Below, one piece after another: positions 9,131 to 18,819 of a DNA stretch of 64,000 nucleotides. The position numbers and the translations under genes were made by a program. Below the pieces are notes generated by a model, which was not told where the DNA came from, made no database searches, and worked only from the letters and a program-made list of their open reading frames with translations. Numbering within the stretch: the first letter of the stretch is position 1; the number at the start of each line of letters is the position of its first letter. The stretch comes from an uncultured Desulfobacter sp. GTDB taxonomy: Bacteria; Desulfobacterota; Desulfobacteria; Desulfobacterales; Desulfobacteraceae. The DNA is taken from NCBI RefSeq assembly GCF_963665355.1, contig NZ_OY762229.1:5084001-5148000 (forward strand), given 5' to 3'.

Positions 9131-10600
9131 TTAATTACTTTCCACTCTGTAGTTGGGCGCTTCCTTGGTAATGGCTACGTCATGGACATGGCTTTCCCTT
9201 AACCCTGCGGCAGTGATCCGGACAAATTTTGCCTTTTTGTGCAGCTCTTCAATGGTGGCCGCCCCAAGATATCCCATGCCGGCCTTAAGCCCGCCGATCA
9301 TCTGGACAATATTTTCACGTACGGTTCCCCGGTACGGAATCCGGCCTACAATACCTTCGGGAACCAGTTCCTCATTTTTACCGGTATCTTTCTGGTAATA
9401 TCTGTCGGAACTGCCCTTTTTCATGGCTTCCACAGACCCCATGCCACGGTATGCCTTATATGAGCGGCCCTGATAAATGACGATTTCGCCGGGACTTTCT
9501 TTGGTGCCGGCCAGAAGGCTGCCCAGCATAACGGAATGGGCACCTGCACCTAAAGCTTTGGAAATATCTCCGGAAAACTTGATTCCACCGTCGGCAATCA
9601 GGGGCACGCCGGTTTTCTTTGAAATATCGGCACAGTTCATCACGGCGGTGAGCTGGGGTACGCCGACACCGGCAACAATACGGGTGGTGCATATGGAACC
9701 AGGCCCAATACCGATTTTAACGGCATCAACACCGGCGTCAATCAGTGCTTTTGCCCCGGCCTCTGTGGCCACATTACCGGCAATGAGCTGACAGGCGGGA
9801 TACGCCGCCTTAATACGCTGAATGGCACTGATCACATTTTGGGAGTGTCCATGGGAGGTGTCAATAACAAGCGCATCGGCCCCGGCAGTCAAAAGCGCTT
9901 CCACGCGCGTCATCATATCGGACCCCACACCAATGGCGGCACCGGCTCTCAGGCGTCCCAAGGAATCCTTGCAGGCATTGGGATATTTTCTTATCTTTTC
10001 AATATCCTTGATGGTGATCAAGCCTTTAAGTTTACCCTGGGCATCCACCACCAGCAGTTTTTCAATCCTGTGTTTATGCAGCATGATTTTTGACTCTTCC
10101 AGGGTACATTTTTCAGGCACGGTCACCAGGTTTTTACTGGTCATCACCGCCCGGGCCGGCTTATCCAGCTGAGTCTCAAAACGAAGATCCCTGTTGGTCA
10201 CAATGCCCACCAGCTTATCGTCTTCAACAACCGGAATACCTGAAATCCGGTATTTGGCCATGATATCCAGCACATCGGAGATGGTGGCGTCGGGATGGAC
10301 GGTTACAGGGTCAACAATCATGCCGCTTTCGCTTTTTTTAACCCGGTCCACTTCAACCACCTGCTCGGCAATACTTAAATTTCTGTGGATAAACCCTATA
10401 CCGCCGGCCCGGGCCATGCTGATGGCGGTATCTGATTCCGTCACCGTATCCATGGCGGCACTGACAATGGGGATGTTAAGCTCAAGTTCCTTGGTCAGAA
10501 GAGTGCGTGTAGTCACTTCATCCGGCAAAATTGATGAAAAATCGGGAAGCAGGAGCACATCATCAAATGAGAGCCCCTGTTCTGGTATTACATTGGACAT
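9131..10600 (-). CDS. guaB: inosine-5'-monophosphate dehydrogenase
   Basis: GuaB oxidises IMP to XMP with NAD+, the first committed step of GMP synthesis. The (beta/alpha)8 barrel starts with [14 protein letters not shown]. Two CBS domains (about residues 95-205) are inserted. The catalytic loop GPGSICTTR carries the nucleophilic Cys (about residue 307), and the flap includes RYYQ. Length 489 matches bacterial IMPDH. GGAGG lies ten bases before the ATG. It is the first gene of a guaB-dnaE unit, with about 200 bp of leader upstream where I see no clear riboswitch. Confidence 0.97.
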   Translation of the reverse strand: MSNVIPEQGLSFDDVLLLPDFSSILPDEVTTRTLLTKELELNIPIVSAAMDTVTESDTAISMARAGGIGFIHRNLSIAEQVVEVDRVKKSESGMIVDPVTVHPDATISDVLDIMAKYRISGIPVVEDDKLVGIVTNRDLRFETQLDKPARAVMTSKNLVTVPEKCTLEESKIMLHKHRIEKLLVVDAQGKLKGLITIKDIEKIRKYPNACKDSLGRLRAGAAIGVGSDMMTRVEALLTAGADALVIDTSHGHSQNVISAIQRIKAAYPACQLIAGNVATEAGAKALIDAGVDAVKIGIGPGSICTTRIVAGVGVPQLTAVMNCADISKKTGVPLIADGGIKFSGDISKALGAGAHSVMLGSLLAGTKESPGEIVIYQGRSYKAYRGMGSVEAMKKGSSDRYYQKDTGKNEELVPEGIVGRIPYRGTVRENIVQMIGGLKAGMGYLGAATIEELHKKAKFVRITAAGLRESHVHDVAITKEAPNYRVESN

Positions 10601-10797
10601 AATAAAAGCCTCCAGAAAGGAAAGGTGTTTATTTATACTTTAACGACCGGCCATTACATAAATTAAGGTAGGTGAAAGGCCGACCAATAATTGTTAAAAG
10701 CAAAGTATATAAACAGGTACTTTTACCAAAATCATGAACTTTTTACAAGGTCCTGCCCCGGGAAATATCTCACAAAGCGTCCCGGATGACTATTTGA

Positions 10798-11904
10798 TCA
10801 CTGTTTACGGTGCTCCAGAATATCAAGTATCACAGGGATGGCAGGAGGAACCCGAAGGCTGCCGGAAAACCGGTTGTCAAGCATTCGCCTGTGATCGGCT
10901 TTCACAAGGGTTACAGGCACATCTAAAGGTACGGCAGAATTTATGGAGACAAGACCGTCTCCGATCATAAGCCCAACCCTGTCCAGCATTGAAAGAAAAA
11001 AATTAGATTCAGGCGGCAGTAAATCGGCAGGGATCTGGTGTCCGGTGATCTGAAAATGCTGAGGCATATTCACAGGAAAAGGAAAAATCTGCCCTGCAAT
11101 CATGTGACAATTTGTATTTTCAGGAAATGGCAGATTGTTCTGGTGCTTCATAAACTGGGATTGCGGTAAAAGATCAATACCTGCGGCTCCGGTCCCGTCA
11201 ACAAAGCCAGAAAGCCAATGCCACCTGTGATGAACGCTAAGCAGGTATTGCTCCCGTATCTCCATGAAAAGCCTGAACCTTGACAGAACCGCCCCGTGGT
11301 TCGGGGTTCCGGCCATAATCAGGTCACTGACTTCAGGTACCCGGCCAAGCACCCTGGCCCGGGCATAATCAATTCCGGGATCAACCAAAAGGTGTCTTGC
11401 CACAAGCCCACCCATGCTGTGCCCCACAAGAACAACAGGGCCTGCAAAGGATAACGGCACAAGATTATTGAACAACAGTTGGGATGACGCATCAATATTC
11501 TGGTCATCCGGATAGAGGAAAAACAACACCGGATGCCCTTGCCGGTGAAGTTCTGACGCAAGTTGCTCAAAGATCAGCCCTGGTTCGTCAAGGCCGTGAA
11601 TAAGAACAACACAGCCCGATTCAACAACACCGGTACATCTTTGGACAGATGCACCCGACCCTGTAAAATAAAACAGGCCATACTGGTTATTTGCCTTTTC
11701 AAATGTATCGGGAAACAGCTGTTTGAGCATCCCATATGTACAATTTCTAATTTCCCGCTCTTGTTTTAAAACAAAGGTCCGGCCTGTCTGGTATAACAAC
11801 GTTATACCAAGCAGAACAATAAAAAGGCGGACCAATTTTTTCCTAATGCCTACAGACGTCAATACACAGAAGACCTTATCAATTAATTCAATGATCTCAT
11901 CCAA
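10798..11904 (-). CDS. alpha/beta-hydrolase (lipase-like), membrane-anchored
   Basis: A 368-residue protein with one N-terminal hydrophobic segment (about residues 24-42, LVRLFIVLLGITLLYQ) that probably anchors it in the inner membrane with the catalytic domain outside. The hydrolase fold shows the oxyanion HGLDEPG stretch, the nucleophile elbow GHSMGG (Ser about 164) and a downstream AGTPNHGA loop typical of lipases and PGAP1-like esterases. A likely catalytic His is in the final third (KADHRR). Substrate is unknown. It is divergent from pfk (about 100 bp apart). The fold is firm; the specificity is not. Confidence 0.8.
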   Translation of the reverse strand: MDEIIELIDKVFCVLTSVGIRKKLVRLFIVLLGITLLYQTGRTFVLKQEREIRNCTYGMLKQLFPDTFEKANNQYGLFYFTGSGASVQRCTGVVESGCVVLIHGLDEPGLIFEQLASELHRQGHPVLFFLYPDDQNIDASSQLLFNNLVPLSFAGPVVLVGHSMGGLVARHLLVDPGIDYARARVLGRVPEVSDLIMAGTPNHGAVLSRFRLFMEIREQYLLSVHHRWHWLSGFVDGTGAAGIDLLPQSQFMKHQNNLPFPENTNCHMIAGQIFPFPVNMPQHFQITGHQIPADLLPPESNFFLSMLDRVGLMIGDGLVSINSAVPLDVPVTLVKADHRRMLDNRFSGSLRVPPAIPVILDILEHRKQ

Positions 11905-12004
11905 TGATCCGATGCGAATCCAGTCTATTTTATTGTTTCATCACGGATAATCTGATATAGCACCGTGAAGTATTTTCCACCACTTTAAATCCAAGGATCG
12001 AACA

Positions 12005-13087
12005 ATGGGCAAAAAAATTGGTGTGGTAACAGGGGGAGGAGACTGCCCCGGCCTCAATGCTGTAATCCGGGCCATTGTAAAAGCCGGTGATATGCAAGGC
12101 TTTGCCACCATAGGTATTCGGGGCGGATTTGACGGGCTTTTAACACCGGTTCAGGCGACCCCCCTCACCGTTCGGGACATGGACGGGCTGCTTATTCGCG
12201 GCGGTACCATCCTTGGCACTGCAAATTCCGGCAGATTTTCATCGAAAACCGGACAGGGTGAAACGCGACAAATTCCAGAGGATCTTATAAACCAGGTACG
12301 GCAGAATACAGAAGCATTAGGACTGAACGCCCTTGTGGTCATCGGAGGAGACGGCACCCTGACCACAGCCTTGCAGATGTACGAAGCCGGAGTGCCTGTC
12401 ATTGGCGTTCCCAAAACCATTGACAATGACCTGGATGCCACCCAGCAGACCTTTGGATTTGACACGGCCGTCGCCTGTGCAGTGGATGCCCTTGACCGAT
12501 TGCATTCAACGGCCCAGAGCCATAACCGGGTCATGGTTCTTGAGGTCATGGGCCGCTATGCCGGTTGGATCGCCACCTATGCCGGACTTGCCGGGGGTGC
12601 TGATGTTATTTTGATTCCTGAAATCAAATTCAACATGATCTCCATTGAGAAAAAGATCAGGTCCAGGGAGGCCACTGGCAAGTTATTCACAATTGTCATT
12701 GTGGCGGAAGGGGCAATGCTTGACGACGCCATGGTGGTCTCAGAAAACAAGGAAGCAGACAGAGAAGTCCGTCTTGGCGGCATTGGATACGCCATTGCTG
12801 AAAAAATTCAGCAAAAGACCGGCAAGGAGAGTCGGTGCGTGGTGCTTGGCCATCTCCAGCGCGGGGGACAGCCAACCCACTGGGACAGACAGTTATGCAC
12901 CCGTTTCGGGGTCCAGGCGGTGCAGATGGCAACACAGAAAAATTTTGGCAAAATGGTAACTCTCAAGCCCAGCGGGATGATGGGAAGTGTCCATTTGCAA
13001 GATGCCGTAAACAGAATACGCAGCGTTGATCCTGGCGGAGAGTTAATTATGACGGCCAGAACACTTGGCATCTGCTTTGGCGATTAA
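12005..13087 (+). CDS. pfkA: 6-phosphofructokinase (group III type)
   Basis: Phosphorylates fructose 6-phosphate at C1 in glycolysis. The N-terminal GGGDCPGLNAVIR, the GGDGT loop, the catalytic PKTIDND loop and the MGRYAGWIA substrate loop are all present. The phosphoryl donor is ambiguous: Gly in GGDGT is usual for ATP enzymes, while Lys in PKTIDND is usual for pyrophosphate enzymes (ATP enzymes have PGTIDND). Enzymes with the Gly/Lys pair form a separate group; the characterised actinobacterial one uses ATP. Length is 360 residues. AGGA precedes the ATG. It is followed 14 bp later by the YciO/Sua5-type gene, so the two are probably cotranscribed. Confidence 0.93.
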   Translation: MGKKIGVVTGGGDCPGLNAVIRAIVKAGDMQGFATIGIRGGFDGLLTPVQATPLTVRDMDGLLIRGGTILGTANSGRFSSKTGQGETRQIPEDLINQVRQNTEALGLNALVVIGGDGTLTTALQMYEAGVPVIGVPKTIDNDLDATQQTFGFDTAVACAVDALDRLHSTAQSHNRVMVLEVMGRYAGWIATYAGLAGGADVILIPEIKFNMISIEKKIRSREATGKLFTIVIVAEGAMLDDAMVVSENKEADREVRLGGIGYAIAEKIQQKTGKESRCVVLGHLQRGGQPTHWDRQLCTRFGVQAVQMATQKNFGKMVTLKPSGMMGSVHLQDAVNRIRSVDPGGELIMTARTLGICFGD

Positions 13088-13101
13088 TAAGGAGATACAT
13101 C

Positions 13102-13710
13102 ATGTTATATAATGTTAATCCCCAGACGCCCCAGGCGAGAATAATATCCATGGCTGTCAACACTCTTAGGAAAGGCGGTATTATAGCCTATCCCACAGAT
13201 ACATTTTACGGCATTGGCTGCGATATCATGAATAAAAAGGCCATTGAAAAGATATACCAAATCAAACAGCGGGATAAAATCAAGCCCTTCAGTTTCATCT
13301 GTCCGGATCTGAAAGATATCTCCCAATATGCCAAGGTATCAAATATGGCCTACCGCCACATGAAACGCCTACTGCCGGGACCATATACCTTTATTCTGCC
13401 CGGCTCAAAAATGGTGCCCAAAATTATGCTGACCAAGAGGAAAACTGCAGGCATCAGGGTACCGGCCAACCAGATCGCCTTAAGCCTTGCCCTGGAACTG
13501 GGCAACCCCATTATTTCAACATCAGCCACAGACCCTGACGGAAAAGTGTTTGAAGATGCCTCCCTGCTCCATGATTATTTCGATGCACGACTGGATATGG
13601 TCCTGGATGGAGGACCTGTACCCAACACGCCCTCTTCGGTAATTTCCCTGGTTGAAGATGAACCCGAAATAATCAGGCATGGCGCAGGCGAGGTTGAAAT
13701 TTTTGAATAA
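13102..13710 (+). CDS. L-threonylcarbamoyladenylate synthase family protein (YciO/TsaC/Sua5)
   Basis: The single YrdC/Sua5 domain fills the 202 residues: GGIIAYPTDTFYGIGCD near the N terminus, KQRDKIKPFSFIC (the K-R-x(2)-K-x(4) nucleotide and carbonate site), and the GIRVPANQIALSL and STSATDPDG stretches. TsaC/Sua5 makes threonylcarbamoyl-AMP for t6A37. The FSFICP variant and size resemble YciO, a paralog whose activity is debated, so I leave the symbol empty. AGGAG lies before the ATG at 13102. t6A is the substrate of MtaB, encoded 10 kb upstream. Confidence 0.85.
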   Translation: MLYNVNPQTPQARIISMAVNTLRKGGIIAYPTDTFYGIGCDIMNKKAIEKIYQIKQRDKIKPFSFICPDLKDISQYAKVSNMAYRHMKRLLPGPYTFILPGSKMVPKIMLTKRKTAGIRVPANQIALSLALELGNPIISTSATDPDGKVFEDASLLHDYFDARLDMVLDGGPVPNTPSSVISLVEDEPEIIRHGAGEVEIFE

Positions 13711-13801
13711 CAGCCATGGGCTGACCTGACATATCACCTGCCAGGCCATAGCCCACAACGAAGGTTGAAAGATCTGAGCCGGTTACACAGACTTTAATAT
13801 A
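13709..13801 (+). repeat. dispersed hairpin repeat, copy 1
   Basis: About 93 bp, beginning at the stop codon of the YciO/Sua5 gene. It is an imperfect copy of 14753-14844 in the same orientation, with long identical runs (about 20 bp at the left, then GAAAGATCTGAG). The left half is an inverted repeat (TGGGCTGACCTG against CAGG...AGCCCA), here imperfect because of a 2-3 base insertion in the right arm. Confidence 0.75.
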
Positions 13802-13812
13802 GAACCCCGAAC

Positions 13813-14715
13813 TTAATTAAACACATATCTGAACTGTTCAGATAGCTTACCGCTCAAATTAACATCCTGAAACAGGGTCTCAGCCAGTTTTTTAAACAAT
13901 GTCATTTTATCCTCTTTGGGATAAACAGGAATCACTTCCCCTTCAATACCGGCCATCTCTGCTGCCCACTGCACAGCATCATCCATGTTGCCGATACGAT
14001 CAACAAGCTTAAGTTTCATGGCCGACTGCCCTGTGTAAACCCTGCCGTCAGCCAGTTTGGCCATGGCTTTGGCTTCCATGTTCCTGGCAACAGCCGCATC
14101 GGATACAAACTGGGTGTGCAACTCATCCACAAGATCCTGGAACAGCTGCTTTTCACTGTCCTTAAGCTCCCGCATGGGAGACCCCATGTCCTTATATTCA
14201 CCGCTTTTTATTACCACAGGAGAGATCCCGATCTTTTTGGCAATTTCCTCAAGGTTGGCATACTCCATGATGACACCGATGGATCCGGTAATGGTGCCTG
14301 AATTTGCAACAATACCCTGGGTTGCACATGCGATATAATAACCGCCAGAGGCAGCAACAGATCCCATGGAGGTGATCACGATTTTTTCAGCACGAGTCTT
14401 CATCAATTCCCGGTAGATCTCCTGGGAAGGCCCGATTCCGCCACCGGGACTGTCAACCCTCAATACAATGGCCTTAATGGCGTCATCATCCCTGAACTCC
14501 TTAATATCATCAATAATTTCCTTTGAAGACATAATAGGACCGGTTACTTCAACCACACCGATGTTGCCGCGGGAGGATGATATGGCACCACCGAGTTCAT
14601 TGTTAACGGCAAAAATCCCCAGGGCAGCAATACCGGACACGGCAACCAGGCCCAGGGTAAAGCAGGCACAGATAACACAAAGAAAAAATAAAAAAGGATG
14701 GCGTCTTGCAAACAT
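13813..14715 (-). CDS. sppA: signal peptide peptidase SppA, 36K type
   Basis: An inner-membrane serine-lysine peptidase that degrades cleaved signal peptides. A single N-terminal membrane segment follows the basic MFARRHP start. The catalytic Ser lies in GSVAASGGYY and the Lys in VIKSGEYKDMG. Length from ATG 14715 is 300 residues, normal for the short type. The frame stays open upstream to 14874, but those 53 codons come from the second copy of the hairpin repeat (CQVSPWLL is encoded by both repeat copies), so they are unlikely to be part of the protein. GGGG lies about ten bases upstream of ATG 14715. The gene sits between the two repeat copies, downstream of the rpsA terminator. Confidence 0.9.
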   Translation of the reverse strand: MFARRHPFLFFLCVICACFTLGLVAVSGIAALGIFAVNNELGGAISSSRGNIGVVEVTGPIMSSKEIIDDIKEFRDDDAIKAIVLRVDSPGGGIGPSQEIYRELMKTRAEKIVITSMGSVAASGGYYIACATQGIVANSGTITGSIGVIMEYANLEEIAKKIGISPVVIKSGEYKDMGSPMRELKDSEKQLFQDLVDELHTQFVSDAAVARNMEAKAMAKLADGRVYTGQSAMKLKLVDRIGNMDDAVQWAAEMAGIEGEVIPVYPKEDKMTLFKKLAETLFQDVNLSGKLSEQFRYVFN

Positions 14716-14752
14716 AAGAGATTTTCCCCATTCAATCAGTAGTTGTTTGACC

Positions 14753-14844
14753 AACAGCCATGGGCTGACCTGGCATAAACTGCTGCCAGGGCAGCCCACA
14801 ACAAAGTTTGAAAGATCTGAGTCTCTTACCCAGACTTTCATATA
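14753..14844 (+). repeat. dispersed hairpin repeat, copy 2
   Basis: About 92 bp, matching 13709-13801 in direct orientation. Here the inverted repeat is almost perfect: TGGGCTGACCTGGCA pairs with TGCCAGGGCAGCCCA with one mismatch and an 8-base loop. It lies in the leader of sppA and creates a spurious upstream extension of that frame. Confidence 0.75.
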
Positions 14845-14851
14845 AAAAAAG

Positions 14852-14893
14852 AAAAAAGGCCGGATGATCTGCAAAGGATCAATCCGGCCTTAA
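14852..14893 (-). terminator. Rho-independent terminator downstream of rpsA
   Basis: On the minus strand an AAGGCCGGATTGATC-type arm pairs with GATCATCCGGCCTT and is followed by a run of T. It lies 42 bp beyond the rpsA stop. Confidence 0.85.
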
Positions 14894-14934
14894 AACCTTA
14901 AAAAATTGCAACCCTGAAGCCTGTCAAGCAGGCA

Positions 14935-16731
14935 TTATTCGTTTTCTTTTTTCTTGGCTTCAAGTTTTTCCTGGATATTGTTTCTCAACATCTCGCCAAA
15001 TGCCGAGGCAGCGGGCTTGGAATTTTTTGCAATTTCTTCAAGATATCTGCTGTCATCATCATCATCTTCTTCCAGACGCTTGATGGACAGACCAATCCGT
15101 CTTTCATCGGAGTTGATATTCATGACCTTGGCAGTAATGGTTTCGCCGATCTGGTAGTGCTCTTTGGGGCTCTTGATATTTTCTTTACTGATTTCAGATA
15201 CATGAACCAGCCCTTCAATGCCTTCCTCCAGCTCCACAAATACGCCGAAATCGGTCAGGTTGGTGATGACGCCTGAAATTTCCCTGCCCACGTCATAACG
15301 TTCGGCAACGGTTTCCCAGGGATCAACCTGGGTCTGTTTGATACCAAGGGAGAATCTTTCATTGGCCTTGTCAATATCAAGAACAACAGCTTGAATGGTA
15401 TCATTTTTCTTGTAAATTTCAGAAGGATGTTTGATCCTTTTTGTCCAGGAAATATCAGAGATATGAACCAGGCCGTCAATGTCGTCATCAATACCGATAA
15501 AGAGACCAAACTCTGTGATGTTCTTGATTTTTCCTTCAATGATAGTACCCACAGGATATTTCTGGGAAATGACTTCCCAGGGATTTTCAACGGTCTGTTT
15601 AATACCCAGAGAAATTCTGCGGTTCTCAGGTTTAAGGTCCAGAACAACAGCCTCAACCTCTTCACCCACGGCAACCATCTGGGATGGATGACGGATTTTC
15701 CGGGTCCAGGACATTTCAGAGACATGGATAAGCCCTTCAACACCCTCTTCAAGTTCAATGAATGCACCGTAATCTGTAAGGCTGACCACCCGGCCTTTGA
15801 CCTTTGAATTAATGGGATATTTATCAGCTGCAGTTGTCCAGGGATCCGGGGTGAGCTGTTTCATGCCCAGGGAGACCCGTTCCTTCTCAAAATCAAAGGA
15901 GAGAATTTTCACCTTGATCTGGTCGCCAACAGAGAACAGTTCCGAAGGATGTTTAACCCGTCCCCAGGAAATATCGGTAATATGCAGAAGTCCGTCAACA
16001 CCGCCAAGATCGACAAACACACCGTATTCGGTAATATTCTTAACAATACCTTCCATGACCTTATCATTTTCAATGGCGGACAGGGTGGCACTGCGCATTT
16101 TTTCTCTTTCATTTTCAAGCAGCACACGGCGTGACAGGACAATATTGTTTCTTTTTTTGTTGTATTTAAGAATTTTAAAGGTATAGGTCTGACCGACCAT
16201 TTCATCCATGTTGCGGATGGGCCGAAGATCGGCCTGGGATCCCGGTAAAAAGGCCAGAAGTCCGATATCAACGGAAAAACCGCCTTTAACCCGACTGGTG
16301 ATAACACCCTGAATGGTGCCGTCTTCGTCGTAGATATCTTTGATGGCATCCCACACTTTAACCTTTTTGGCTTTGTCACGGGAGAGAAGGACAGTCTCTT
16401 CCTCTTCATCCCATACTTCAATCATGACCTCAAACTCGTCGCCGATTTTGACGTTGACATTGCCGTCCTCACCAATGAATTCATGAATTGAGATCTGTCC
16501 TTCAGATTTGTATCCCACATCCACAAGGACTGTCTCCCTGCCGACGGAGATTACGGTTCCGGTGACAACCTGTCCCTCTTCAAATTTACTGAGGCTGGAC
16601 TCGTAAATGCCCAGCAGCTCTTCCATGGTCTCTTCTCCGGTGAGTTCAATTTCGGACTCTTTTACCACATTTTGGGTCTCTAATTCTTGATTCATGTTTT
16701 GGTTTTCGTTTTCTTCAGCAATGTTGTTCAT
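14935..16731 (-). CDS. rpsA: 30S ribosomal protein S1
   Basis: S1 binds mRNA leaders and helps the 30S subunit unfold and load them. Six S1 RNA-binding repeats can be read in order (about residues 50-120, 135-205, 222-292, 307-379, 394-466, 481-553), each with a G-x-V-x-x-I/L-T-x-G-x-F-V-like core such as YGVFVDLGGVDGLLH. The N terminus is acidic and Asn/Gln-rich (about 45 residues), and the C terminus has a DDDDD run. Length is 598 residues, a usual six-repeat form. Downstream is a clear terminator; upstream is cmk, as in many proteobacteria where cmk-rpsA are neighbours. Confidence 0.97.
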   Translation of the reverse strand: MNNIAEENENQNMNQELETQNVVKESEIELTGEETMEELLGIYESSLSKFEEGQVVTGTVISVGRETVLVDVGYKSEGQISIHEFIGEDGNVNVKIGDEFEVMIEVWDEEEETVLLSRDKAKKVKVWDAIKDIYDEDGTIQGVITSRVKGGFSVDIGLLAFLPGSQADLRPIRNMDEMVGQTYTFKILKYNKKRNNIVLSRRVLLENEREKMRSATLSAIENDKVMEGIVKNITEYGVFVDLGGVDGLLHITDISWGRVKHPSELFSVGDQIKVKILSFDFEKERVSLGMKQLTPDPWTTAADKYPINSKVKGRVVSLTDYGAFIELEEGVEGLIHVSEMSWTRKIRHPSQMVAVGEEVEAVVLDLKPENRRISLGIKQTVENPWEVISQKYPVGTIIEGKIKNITEFGLFIGIDDDIDGLVHISDISWTKRIKHPSEIYKKNDTIQAVVLDIDKANERFSLGIKQTQVDPWETVAERYDVGREISGVITNLTDFGVFVELEEGIEGLVHVSEISKENIKSPKEHYQIGETITAKVMNINSDERRIGLSIKRLEEDDDDDSRYLEEIAKNSKPAASAFGEMLRNNIQEKLEAKKKENE

Positions 16732-16857
16732 TAATATTAATCCCCCTAATCGATAATGTTACCCGCCTTTAACTCATAAGAAAAAGATAGTTAAGGGCGA
16801 GTACAATTGGTCCTTATATCAACGAAAAAAAGAAAAATCAAGAAATTCCAGAACTTT

Positions 16858-17517
16858 TTAACCGATTGTGATATAGCTTTTCATTTTTTCCACCACCTGG
16901 AATACATCTAATTCGGTGGCATCGATCAGGATTGCATCCGGGGCTGGTTTTAAAGGAGAGACCGTTCGCTGGGTATCGTTTGTATCGCGCTGGACCATAT
17001 CCTGAAACATTTTTTCAAATGAAATCCCGGGGGTGTCAGATTCTTCAAATCGTCTTCTGGCCCGAACTTTTACATCTGCAGTCAGAAAAAACTTATATGG
17101 TGCATCCGGAAAAACAGCTGTCCCCATATCCCGGCCTTCAAACACGGCATCCCGGGCCCTTGCAATGGATTGCTGAATACCCAGCAAAGATTTTCGCACC
17201 TGGGGCACTGCCGATGTGGCCGAGGCCAGCATACTGATTTCGTTGGTGCGGATATATGCACTGATATCCTGACCCGATGAAACCATCACAGACTTTTGAC
17301 CATCCAAAATATAATCAAGTTCAAGGCCAGCGAGAAAGCCTTCAAGAACATTCATATCCTTCCAGTTGATCTGCTGTCGGCTGATCTCAAACGCAACGGC
17401 GCGGTATAAAGCGCCTGTATCCACATAAACACAGCCAAGCGCTTGGGCAAGTGCTTTTGAAACCGTTGTTTTACCCGCACCGGCCGGCCCGTCAATGGTA
17501 ATGATACGTCTGTTCAT
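16858..17517 (-). CDS. cmk: cytidylate kinase
   Basis: Phosphorylates CMP and dCMP. The P-loop GPAGAGKTT starts at residue 10 and the (Y)VDTGALYRAVA CMP-binding stretch follows. GRDMGTAVFP and the RARRRFEES lid complete the family signature. Length is 219 residues. It lies three bases downstream of hisC and 126 bp upstream of rpsA on the same strand, so hisC-cmk-rpsA may be one transcription unit with an extra promoter before rpsA. Confidence 0.95.
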   Translation of the reverse strand: MNRRIITIDGPAGAGKTTVSKALAQALGCVYVDTGALYRAVAFEISRQQINWKDMNVLEGFLAGLELDYILDGQKSVMVSSGQDISAYIRTNEISMLASATSAVPQVRKSLLGIQQSIARARDAVFEGRDMGTAVFPDAPYKFFLTADVKVRARRRFEESDTPGISFEKMFQDMVQRDTNDTQRTVSPLKPAPDAILIDATELDVFQVVEKMKSYITIG

Positions 17518-17520
17518 GCT

Positions 17521-18612
17521 TTATTTGCCTGAAACGCTGATGAGTGCATCCATACACTTTTGATTTTCCAGATCCGTGCCGGCATTGATGCGAAGAAAAT
17601 TATCATATCCATAGGATGCCAGGGAACGTACCACCACACCCTTTCGAAGCAGTTTCTCACAGATGTCCCGGGAATTTGTCTTCACATCCACCATGAGAAA
17701 ATTGGCTTGGGTGGGCAACACCTCAAACCCCTGTTCCGCAAGCTTGAGGGTTAAAAAATCAATGCCCCGGTGGGTACCGGCAATGGTTTTTTCCAAAAAA
17801 TCCGTATCTTCAAGAGCGGCCTGAGCTGCAACCTGGGCAAGAGTGTTTACATTAAAAGGCTGGCGGATTCGGTTTAGGATTTCTGCAACCGATTTATCCA
17901 TAACCCCGTAGCCAATTCGGAAACCGGCAAGACCATATGCTTTGGAAAAGGTTCTCAGGGTAACTATCCTTGGATCAGTCAACGGTTCGTCCAGGGATTG
18001 GTAAACAGAGTCATGGCGTGAAAATTCAATATACGCCTCATCCACAACAATCAGTACATTATCCGGCAATTGATCGGCAAACCATAAAAATTCGTCTCTG
18101 GTGATTGCAGCCCCGGTGGGGTTGAAGGGATTGGTCACGAACACCAGTTTTGTTTTCGGAGTAACCGCCTTCACAAGCCCGTCAAGATTGGTTGTAAAAT
18201 CCTTGAGAGGCACCATAACCGGTACACCCTTTGCGGTTTTCACACTGATTTCATACATGAGAAAGGACGGCAGAGGCATCACCGCTTCCTGCCCGGGATC
18301 CAGAAAGCCATGGGCAAGCAGGGCAATGATATCATCGGAACCATTTCCTATGACCAGATTGTCCATCCGAACATGGTATTTTTCAGCAAGTTTTTGACAT
18401 AGTGTAAAAGGCACCGGTTCAGGATACCGGTTCATCCCGGACAAGCTTGCCAAAACAGCTTGTCCCACTTTGGGTGAACACCCGAAAGGATTTTCATTGG
18501 AGGCAAGTTTTACCGCATTGGTAATCCCATATTCGCGCTCCACCTCACTTAACGGTTTGCCTGCCTCATAGGGTTTAATGGTCTTGACGGACTCACTGAC
18601 TGAAAATAACAT
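17521..18612 (-). CDS. hisC: histidinol-phosphate aminotransferase
   Basis: A PLP-dependent class I/II aminotransferase of the HisC subfamily (363 residues). The pyridoxal lysine is in TFSKAYGLAGFRIGY. NPFNPTGA and VDEAYIEF are the conserved cofactor and aspartate stretches, and LASNENPFG the N-terminal signature. It acts late in histidine synthesis; a relaxed specificity for phenylalanine or tyrosine transamination is known for some members. No other his genes are adjacent. It is the promoter-proximal gene of hisC-cmk-rpsA. Confidence 0.93.
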   Translation of the reverse strand: MLFSVSESVKTIKPYEAGKPLSEVEREYGITNAVKLASNENPFGCSPKVGQAVLASLSGMNRYPEPVPFTLCQKLAEKYHVRMDNLVIGNGSDDIIALLAHGFLDPGQEAVMPLPSFLMYEISVKTAKGVPVMVPLKDFTTNLDGLVKAVTPKTKLVFVTNPFNPTGAAITRDEFLWFADQLPDNVLIVVDEAYIEFSRHDSVYQSLDEPLTDPRIVTLRTFSKAYGLAGFRIGYGVMDKSVAEILNRIRQPFNVNTLAQVAAQAALEDTDFLEKTIAGTHRGIDFLTLKLAEQGFEVLPTQANFLMVDVKTNSRDICEKLLRKGVVVRSLASYGYDNFLRINAGTDLENQKCMDALISVSGK

Positions 18613-18741
18613 GAAAGATGCGCTCCATTACTATGCGGGTTGGATAAAACAGTATTAATTAGTTAGAATTTGAATTTTTGTCAATACCTGTGATAATGGG
18701 TCATACGGATAACAGAGTATCAATCTTACCTCATACCTTTT

Positions 18742-18788
18742 TTACCACGAAGATCATCAAGGGCCGATATTCTCGTCACTCGTGGTAA
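18742..18788. repeat. 9-bp inverted repeat between hisC and namZ
   Basis: TTACCACGA at 18742-18750 and TCGTGGTAA at 18780-18788 are perfect inverted copies 29 bp apart, in the divergent intergenic region just upstream of the namZ start. It could be an operator or a chance match; there is no T run for a terminator. Confidence 0.4.
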
Positions 18789-18819
18789 ATCAAACAATAA
18801 AGAGTATTGGAGATTCATA

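Noticed and set aside
14716..14874. 53-codon N-terminal extension of sppA
   Set aside because: It is encoded by the dispersed hairpin repeat; the same peptide fragment is produced by the other copy, and the shorter start gives a normal SppA.
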